Below are positions 57,268 to 64,000 of a stretch of DNA of 64,000 bases, piece after piece. The notes under the pieces were generated by a model. It saw only the letters and a program-made list of their open reading frames with translations. It did not search any database and had not been told where the DNA came from. The position numbers and the translations under genes were made by a program. Each line of letters starts with the position of its first letter. Positions within the stretch are counted from its first letter, which is position 1. This stretch comes from Elymus sibiricus (taxonomy: Eukaryota; Streptophyta; Magnoliopsida; Poales; Poaceae): the NCBI GenBank assembly GCA_039707655.1, contig CM077664.1, positions 193,868,195 to 193,932,194 on the forward strand, written 5' to 3'.

Positions 57268-58767
57268 TGAAAGGATCGATATGGTTGACTAGAGGGGGGG
57301 TGAATAGGCAACTACCAATTTTTAGCTTTTCTTAACAATTTAGATTTAGCAACAAATAGGTTGTCTAGATATGCAACTAGGTGAGCAACCTATATGATGC
57401 TAACAACAATGACAACAACAAGCAAGCAAACAATACAACACAACAATATCTTGCACAAAGTAAAGGAAAGAAATAACCACAAGTGAAGTCGGTGAAGACG
57501 AGGATGTGTTGTCGAAGTTCCTTCCCTTTGAGAGGAAGTACGTCTCCGTTAGAGCGGTGTGGAGGCACAATGCTCCTCAAGAAGCCACTAGGGCCACCGT
57601 ATTCTCCTCACACCCTCGCACAATGCAAGATGTCGTGATTCCACTAGTGGTGCCCTTGAAGGCGGCGACCGGACCTTTACAAACAAGGTTGGGGCTCTCT
57701 CCACAACCGAATTGGAGGCTCCCAACACCACCACGGAGCTTCACCACAATGGATTGTGGCTCCGAGGTGACCTCTTCCGTCTAGGGCGCTCAAACACCCA
57801 AGAGTAACAAGATCCGCTAGGGATTAGTGGGGGGAATCAAATATCTCTTGGTGGAAGTGTAGATCGAGGCCCTCTCAAGCAAACCCTAGAAAATCAACAA
57901 GAGTTATTGGCTAGGGAGAGAGATCGGATGAAAATGGAGCTTGGAGCAACAATGGAGCTTTTTGAGCAAAAGAGGCGAGTCCACTTGAAGAAGAAGACTC
58001 ACTTATATAGTGAGGGAAAAGATCCAACCGTTATGCACTCCCAGCCCGTGCCTAAGTGGTAGTACCGCTCGGGCGAGCGGTACTTCCGTTGGAATGGAAG
58101 TTCCGGCCTGTACGTGCAACTGAGCGAATCAGGGAGGCGGTAGTTCCGCCGGAGCGGTACTACCGCGAATTGCTGCGTGGACAGACGGAACAACGGTAGT
58201 AGAGTAGGACAGCGCGGTAGTGCTGCACAGAGCGGTACTACCGCTCAGTACTGCCGCTGTACTTCCGCTCGAAGGATAGAGCATAACAGAAGGCACAAAA
58301 TAAGCGGCACTACATGCGGTAGAGAAACAGCGGTAGTACCGCGGGTGCGGTACTACCGCTCTGCAGGAGCGGTACTACCATTGCAAAGACTGAAGCTAGG
58401 GAATTGCGGTAGTGGGGTACTAGTCAGAGCCGTAGTACTGCGGGAGTGGTACTACCGCTCTGAATTACCGCCCGACGACCGCTCAAAAACAGAATGCAAA
58501 AGCTAAGCGGAAGTGCGAGAAGCACTGAATAGCGGCAGTACCACCAGAGCGGTACTACCGCTGGTCTGAGCGGTACTACCGCTTAGAAGCCACATGTAAG
58601 CCCAAGCAAGATGAGAAAAGCTCCAACAGCCGGAAAGGAAGGAGGGTGCAAAGTGACTGTGTACGTGTTGATTCCACCCAAACCTTTCCAAAAACGGACC
58701 CCCTCTTGATAGTACGGATTTCCTACGACTCAAAACCACCAAAGAGAAATCGTCAGAAAATAACCGT
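57268..58767 (-). mobile_element. Element E LTR (minus-strand, copia-like), part
   Basis: On the plus strand it starts TGAAAGGATCGATATGGTTG with AGAGGGGGGGTGAATAGG. This is closely parallel to the P2 LTR end (TGTAGGATCG with AGAGGGGGTGATTAG). A TATATA box at 58004-58009 reads on the minus strand, and palindromes lie upstream of it in that direction. The LTR is interrupted at 58767 by element F, and its other end is outside the window. The possible left target duplication ACATT (57263-57267) cannot be tested here. Confidence 0.7.
58050..58590 (-). repeat. Array of GCGGTA-N-TACCGC-type palindromes in element E
   Basis: About ten copies or half-copies of GCGGTACTACCGC or GCGGTAGTACCGC occur, for example near 58154, 58232, 58330, 58352 and 58547. 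They lie upstream of the E TATA box in the element's direction, in the same position as the P2 palindrome array but with a different sequence. Confidence 0.85.
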
Positions 58768-59673
58768 TGTCGGCCCAGTGGGAACCAGGGTACCACAGCC
58801 CGTCTGCCTCTGGCCCAGGAGGCTGCGCTTGGGTAGGCCCAAGTGAGATGGCCCTGGGATCGTCGCGCGGGAGGGGTCGCCTCACGAGGGGATAGCCTCG
58901 CGAGGCCTCTCATCGCCAGGCCAGGCCCTGGCAAGGCCAGCAAGCCCCGGATCGCCTCGTGAGGCAGTCCCTCGGGAGGCCGCTTTGCGGGGCGTGGCGC
59001 ACGGTGCTGGCCTCGGGGCGACCAGCCCGTCACGTGGGTGATGCCCCAGTGACAGGATGAGGACAACAGGGTATAGCTCGGGGACAGCAGGATGCAGCTC
59101 AGGCAGGCTTCTATTCTGGTGATAAGGGAGCAGTGGCGCCTGGCTTCCCCCCGAAGGAAGCCCCAAGATATTTCCTCTTTGGTGAAGGAGGATCAGGGGG
59201 ATCAGCGTGCCAGGATGGAGGTCATCACCAAGCCCACCAGCGCGTCACAAGGAGCTGCTTTAGCATGCGAAGACCACCTTTAGTCAGGATAAGCCTGCGC
59301 TCTTGTCCCCCTTTTCGAATTGCCGCCCTGTGGCAACCCTTTCCCACTCATATTTTCGGGGAAGAGGACCGAGGTACTACAAAAGGGGCAGGGTTGCTTC
59401 CATGTAGAGGGATCGACCCATTCTCCCCCGCACCTCTTGTACTTCGAGCACAAGCTCTCCACAGAGCAATCCAACACAAGCAGGAGTAGGGTATTACACC
59501 GCATGGTGGCCCGAACCTGGGTAGCTCGCGCGTCCCCTTCGGGTCCGGTGAGAGCCAGCGAGTCCGTCGTGTCCACGCCGCAGTCCCGTCGTAGGCTGCC
59601 AAGCAAAGTCCCCCAGAGTTCGAATCCTAAGTTCTTGGAGAAGTTTCTTGGACGCAGATCCTAGACTCCGACA
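58768..59673 (+). mobile_element. Element F 5' LTR (Ty3/gypsy), 906 bp
   Basis: It starts TGTCGGCCCAG and ends ACTCCGACA, so its ends TGTCGG/CCGACA are inverted. A primer-binding site follows after two bases. The first part is GC-rich with CTCGCGAGG-like phrases. The second copy is outside the window. ACCGT at 58763-58767 would be the left target duplication. Confidence 0.8.
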
Positions 59674-59675
59674 TT

Positions 59676-59693
59676 TGGCGCGCCAGGTAGGGG
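59676..59693 (+). promoter_or_regulatory. Element F primer-binding site
   Basis: TGGCGCGCCAGGTAGGGG lies two bases after the LTR end. This type is common in Tat-like grass gypsy elements; I am not certain which tRNA it matches. Confidence 0.75.
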
Positions 59694-59736
59694 AACTTGC
59701 CGTCTTCGCGCCTTCGACCTCGACTTCGGCACCGAC

Positions 59737-61383
59737 ATGGACGGCGCCGCCGTGCGCCGCGAACGTGCTGCGCGCCGAGCTGCCGCCGCCGGCCCCGTTG
59801 GGGAGTGGGCGCCCTCCTCCGTCCACCCGGCGGTGAGTGGGCAGGACTGCGGCCTCTCCTCAACCGCGTCTTCGCCCGCAGGAAGCGGCCCCCTTGCTTC
59901 GCGCGCCGCGCTGCTTATGGCTCGGGGGCTGCTGCACTGTCCCCCCTCCAAGGACAGTCGTGACGCCTGGCTCGAGCGCATCACTGAGCTCGTCTTCGCC
60001 GCCAGCGGCGGCCAGGTGCCCCTTCGCCGCTCGTTCACTTCACCACAGCATGCTGAGCGACCTGGGCGCGCCGTTCCCCGCCTTCTTCCTCCTCCGGGCC
60101 ACGGCCCGTCTGCGCGGAGCGACGTCGGCGGCCGCCGCCCAACCAAGGCCAGTGTCACCAGCGGGGGTTCCCAGGGGCCCCGAGGGGTGGCCTGCATTCT
60201 GGGAGGGGCCCAGGCCCCTCCGTCCAGCCGCCATCTCAAGTGCTTCACGCGCAAGGTGAGCGCGGCCCTTCAGGTGCCCGAGCCCGCCGGCCGCCTCAAG
60301 TGGTCCGAGTTCCCCATCTCCTTCGACGCCAGCGACCATCCCGGGTCCGCCAGGGCTGCAGGGGCTGTCCCTCTGCTGTGCACTCCGACTATCGGCGGTG
60401 TGGCCGTCACCAACACGCTCATCGACGGCGGCACCGGCCTCAACGTGCTCTCTGTGGAGACTTTCGAGATGCTCCAGGCGCCAGGTGGGCGCCTGGTGGC
60501 CACTAGGCCCTTCTCAGGCGTCACCGGCGGCTCCACTGCCCCCCTGGGGCAGGTGCGTCTTCCTGTCACCTTCGGCACCCGCAAGAACTACCGCACGGAG
60601 CTCGTCATTTTCGACGTGGCCCGCATTGGCCTGCCCTACAATGCCATCTTGGGTTACCCGGCGCTCTCCAAATTCATGGCCGCGACACACCATGCCTACG
60701 GCCTCGTCAAGATGCCCAGCAGCAGCGGCACCCTCACGATCCGTTGCGATGTAAAGGATGCGGTGCGCGCCCTTGCGTGCGCCCACAAGGCGGCCGCTGC
60801 CGCATCCCAGGCCGAGGAGGACGCCCCTGAGCTTGCCGAGCCGGCGCCCGCGAAGAAGAAGCTGCTGTTCTCCCAGGAGCGGGCCGAGACCAAGAAAGTG
60901 TCGCTGGATGGGAGTGGCGCGGGCCCCTTCCTCACCATCGGCAGTGGTCTTTCCCCGGAGCAAGAAGGCGCCCTCGTTGACTTCCTTTGGGCAAATGATG
61001 ATATGTTTGCTTGGACAGCCTCGGACATGCCCGGCGTGCCGAGGGAGGTGATCGAGCACCTCTTGGCGGTGTGCCCCAACGCACACCCCGTCAAGCAAAA
61101 AGTACGGCGCCAGGCGCCCGAAAAGCAGGACTTCATCATTGGGGAGGTCGAGAAGCTCCAAGACGCCGAAATCAGCCGCGAGGTGCTCCACCCGGAGTGG
61201 GTCGCCAACCCCGTTGTTGTCGCCAAGCCGCACGGTGGCAAGCGCATGTGCGTTGACTTCACCAACCTCAACATGGCCTGCCCCAAGGATCACTTCCCGC
61301 TGTCCAGGATTAACCAAATAGTTGACTCCACCGCGGGGTGCGATCTGCTCCGCTTCCTGGACGCCTTCTCCGGCTATCATTAG
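59737..61383 (+). pseudogene. Element F Gag remnant, protease and start of reverse transcriptase
   Basis: The ATG at 59737 opens 548 codons. The first 170 or so are a Gag N-terminal region, and the capsid core and zinc knuckle are absent, so an internal deletion before about 60240 is likely. LKWSEFPISFDASDHP introduces the aspartic protease, with LIDGGTGLNVLS near 60420 (plant Tat-like proteases have DGG or DGS here). Reverse transcriptase begins with WVANPVVVAKPHGGKRMCVD and FTNLNMACPKDHFPL. The frame is stopped by TAG at 61381-61383 within the FLDAFSGYH block. A functional element would use these parts to cleave the polyprotein and copy its RNA into DNA. Confidence 0.85.
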
Positions 61384-61926
61384 ATCAAGATGGCCAAAGA
61401 AGATGAGGAGAAAACCGCCTTCATCACCCCCTGCGGAGTGTTCTGCTATGTGTGCATGCCCTTTGGCGTGAAGAGCGCGGGGGCTACCTTCCGGAGGCTG
61501 ATGCGCATCTGCCTGGGGTGCCAGATGGGGAGGAACGCGGAGGCATACGTCGACGACATCATCATCAAAACGCGCAAGGCGCGTACCCTCATCAAGGACC
61601 TGAAGGAAACCTTCGCCAACCTATGCAAGGTCAACCTCAAGCTCAACCCCGCCAAGTGCGTCTTCGGCGTCCCTTCCGGCAAGCTCCTGGGTTTCCTGGT
61701 CTCCCATCACGGCATCGAGGCCAATCCTGAGAAGATCAAGGCTATCGAGGAGATGCGGCCGCCCCGCAACCTCAAGGAAATGCAGCGCCTGGCAGGATGT
61801 ATGGCCTCGCTCGGTCACTTCATATCCAATTTTGGCGAACGGGCTCTGCCTTTCTTCAAGCTCATGAAGAGGTCAGGCCCCTTCAAGTGGACCCCTGAGG
61901 CCGACGCTGCCTTCGAAGACCTCTAA
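61384..61926 (+). pseudogene. Element F reverse transcriptase, continued
   Basis: In the same frame after the stop it reads IKMAKEDEEKTAFITPCGVF, then FCYVCMPFGVKSAGATFRRL. The catalytic YVDD follows at 61546-61557 in YVDDIIIKTRK, then GFLVSHHGIEANPEKI. Order and spacing are those of a Ty3/gypsy polymerase. A TAA at 61924-61926 interrupts the connection to RNase H. Confidence 0.9.
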
Positions 61927-62983
61927 CGATACCTCACGAGCCCTCCCGTCATGGTCGCCCCGCGGCCACGCGAGCGCCTGCTGCTGTACTTGGCGGCCAC
62001 TCCCCAAACGGCCAGTGCGGCCCTTGTGCCGGAGCGGGAGGAGCGAGTCTGCGTCAAAAAGAAGCCTGCCGAGCTTGTGCCTGCGGGTGCCGCGGAGACA
62101 TCGCTGGAGCCCCTCAAGGCCCTGTCGGCGCCTGCCGAGGGCCCCCCCTCGGGAGGCCCCCGCACCCCCTCAGGAGGCGTCTGGAGCTCGGCCTCCGGAG
62201 GCACCCGTGGCACCACCTCCGGAGGCCCCCGTGATGCAGCAGCCTGAGCCCCTCGGCGAGCACGACTTGGACACCACGGTCACGCGCCTCGTCGAGCACC
62301 CCATCTACTTCGTCAGTACGGTGCTGCGAGACGCTCGTGAACGGTACCCCATGCAGCAGAAGCTCCTCCTGGAACTCCTCATGGCCTCCAGGAAGCTGCG
62401 CCACTACTTCCAGGGTCACCCAATCCGTGTGATCTCCTCCTACCCGCTGGAGCAAGTCCTGCGGAGCCCAAATGCCACCGGCCGCGTCACCGAGTGGAAC
62501 ATCGAGCTGCAGCCTTTCGAGCTGGAGTTCCTCATCACCAGGACCATCAAGGGCGCGGCCTTGGCGGACTTCGTGGCGGAATGGACGGACACGTGTCAGG
62601 ATGAGCCGCAGGGGGAGTCGTCTTTGCCAGAGGAAGCTACCTCCGGAGGCTGGAGCATGCACTTCGATGGGGCCTTCGCGCGCGAGGGCGCGGGGTCTGG
62701 GGTGGTTCTCACTACACCAACAGGCGACAAGATTTACTACGCAGTGCAGCTCTGCTTCGGGCGCACCGATAAGGTCTCCAATAACATCGCCGAATATGAG
62801 GGTCTCATCGCCGGGCTCAAGGCCGCCATCGCGCTTGGAGTCAGGCGCATCACCATCAAGGGCGACTCGCAGCTCCTCGTCAACTTCTCCAACAAGAAGT
62901 ACAAGCCGAAGGACGAGCACATGGCGGCCTACCTGGAGGAGGTGCGCAAGCTCGAGAAGCGCTTCATGGGCATGGAACTGTAG
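61927..62983 (+). pseudogene. Element F RNase H region with frameshift and GC-rich insertion
   Basis: The Pol reading continues in frame 1 until about 62100-62230, where a GC-rich stretch with CTCCGGAGGC-like repeats accompanies a shift to frame 2. Here RLVEHPIYFVSTVLRDARER and FELEFLITRTIKGAALADFV lead into RNase H with MHFDGAFAREGAGSGVVL and the NIAEYEGLIAGLKAA block. Both an RT-linked and a second, plant-type RNase H appear to be present, as in Tat-like elements. A TAG ends the frame at 62981-62983. Confidence 0.8.
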
Positions 62984-64000
62984 CACGTCCCTCGCGGCGA
63001 CAACGGCGAGGCGGACGAAATCGCAAAGCGCGCTTCTCGCCGCGAGCCCCAGAGCCCCGGCGTCTTCGAGGAGCGGCTCCTGAAGCCTTCAGCGACGCCC
63101 CCGATCGCCAGCCTCCCGGCGCCTCGCGAAGAGCTCCCTCCCGCACCACCCATGGGCGCACCAGACTGCGGGCCAGCTTCAGGCGCTCGCCTGCTGCTGG
63201 CGCTTGAGCCGCAGCCCGAAAGTTGGACTGCGGAGATCAAGGCCTATTTGGAGGGCGGCGCCCTCCCGAAGATCGACACGGAAGCAGAGCGCGTGGTCCG
63301 CCAGGCCGCGCTCTACCACTTGAGGGAGGGTGACCTGTACTGCCACCGCCCGAATGGAGTCGCGCTGCGGTGCATCTCCAAGGAGCAAGGCTGCGAGCTG
63401 CTCGCTGACATCCACGGAGGCGACTACGGCCATCACTCGTCCTCACGCACTCTCGCAGGTAAGGCATTTCGCAGCGGTTTCTACTGGCCCACAGCGCTTG
63501 AGGATGCCACGGAGCTGGTCCAGGCATGCGAGGCCTGCCAGTTCCACGCCAAGCAGATCCACCAGCCCGCACAAGGGCTCGAGACCATCCCCCTCTCGTG
63601 GCCCTTTGCGGTCTGGGGGCTGGATATCCTCGGGCCTTTCCCTCACGCGGCTGGCGTCTACCGCTACCTCTACGTCGCCATCGACAAATTCACCAAGTGG
63701 GCGGAGGTGGAGCCTGTCCGAACCATTCCAGCAGGATCGGCGGTCAAGTTCATCAAGGGCCTGGTGTGCCGCTTTGGCGTCCCCAACCGCATCATCACGG
63801 ACAACGACACGTAGTTCACCAACGACCAGTTCAAGACCTACTGCGCCGGCATCGGCACGCAGATCTGCTTCGCCTCCGTGGCACACCCTCGAAGCAACAA
63901 CCAGGCCGAGCGCGCCAACGCTGAGGTCCTCAAGGGCCTCAAGACTAGGAGCTTCAAGAAGCAGCTCGTGGCATGCGGCAAGGGCTGGCTGGAGGAGCTA
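62984..64000 (+). pseudogene. Element F integrase, cut by the window edge
   Basis: Frame 2 continues after the stop with HVPRGDNGEADEIAKRA. It then has the integrase zinc-binding region (GGDYGHHSSSRTLAGKAF, ACEACQF, about 63415-63545) and the catalytic core: aspartate in WGLDILGPFPHA, aspartate in RIITDNDT, glutamate in NNQAERANAEVLKGL. A TAG at 63812-63814 lies between the second aspartate and the glutamate. Integrase would join element DNA to the chromosome. The sequence runs off at 64000. Confidence 0.85.

Noticed and set aside
60514..61380. A 288-codon minus-strand frame opposite the F protease and RT
   Set aside because: It is exactly antisense to recognisable protease and RT motifs, so it is a shadow frame. 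The same applies to 62114-62986 minus opposite RNase H.

Overview
This window is repeat-rich plant DNA, almost certainly from a large-genome grass and most likely a Triticeae species (wheat, barley, rye or Aegilops). Nearly all of it is LTR retrotransposons inserted into one another. The only clear trace of a host gene is a broken, intron-containing MATH-domain (TRAF-like) gene on the minus strand at 10813-12313. I name elements by letter because I could not search a repeat database.

Layout. (1) 1-10086 is a Ty3/gypsy-type element, G1. It has about 4.4 kb LTRs (the 5' one is cut by the window edge) and a 3.1 kb internal region with no recognisable pol. (2) 10087-16270 holds the MATH pseudogene, a GC-rich unassigned stretch, and a decayed gene resembling the 'putative gypsy-type transposon' family. 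(3) 16271-51473 is a five-level nest. The 5' LTR of element C (16271-17618 plus 51076-51473) is split by element A (LTRs 17619-18980 and 49694-51070). The leader of A is split by S, a minus-strand solo LTR of the G1 family (19062-44897). S is split by the copia element P1 (LTRs 19092-20712 and 38906-40525). P1 is split by the minus-strand copia element P2 (LTRs 28609-30189 and 36834-38408). Target-site duplications support four of these joins: GGAAT for A, GTTTC for S, A/GGAAC for P1 and GCATA for P2. A 731 bp Mutator-like foldback element with a 9 bp duplication sits in the 3' part of A. (4) 51474-57267 is the internal part of C, then an LTR (D) with a purine tract on its left and a primer-binding site plus broken gag on its right. 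(5) The gag of D is split by the LTR of a minus-strand element E (57268-58767). E is in turn split by F, a Ty3/gypsy element with a decayed gag-protease-RT-RNase H-integrase region running off the right edge.

The most interesting content is the pair P1 and P2. Both have a Sirevirus-like Gag that stops just where protease would begin, and no pol. In place of pol both carry a TATA box, a leader with a probable intron, and a second long ORF (ORF2). The two ORF2s share a central motif. Each element also has one purine tract just after ORF2 and another at the 3' LTR. P1 has an intact gag and a broken ORF2; P2 has a broken gag and an intact 688-residue ORF2. P2 also carries dense arrays of a short palindrome (TCGGT, three bases, ACCGA) next to both its LTR TATA box and its internal TATA box. 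A different palindrome array lies next to the LTR TATA box of E.

Gene functions come from motif recognition in translated sequence. Element borders come from repeat boundaries, TG/CA ends, target-site duplications, primer-binding sites and purine tracts read by eye.
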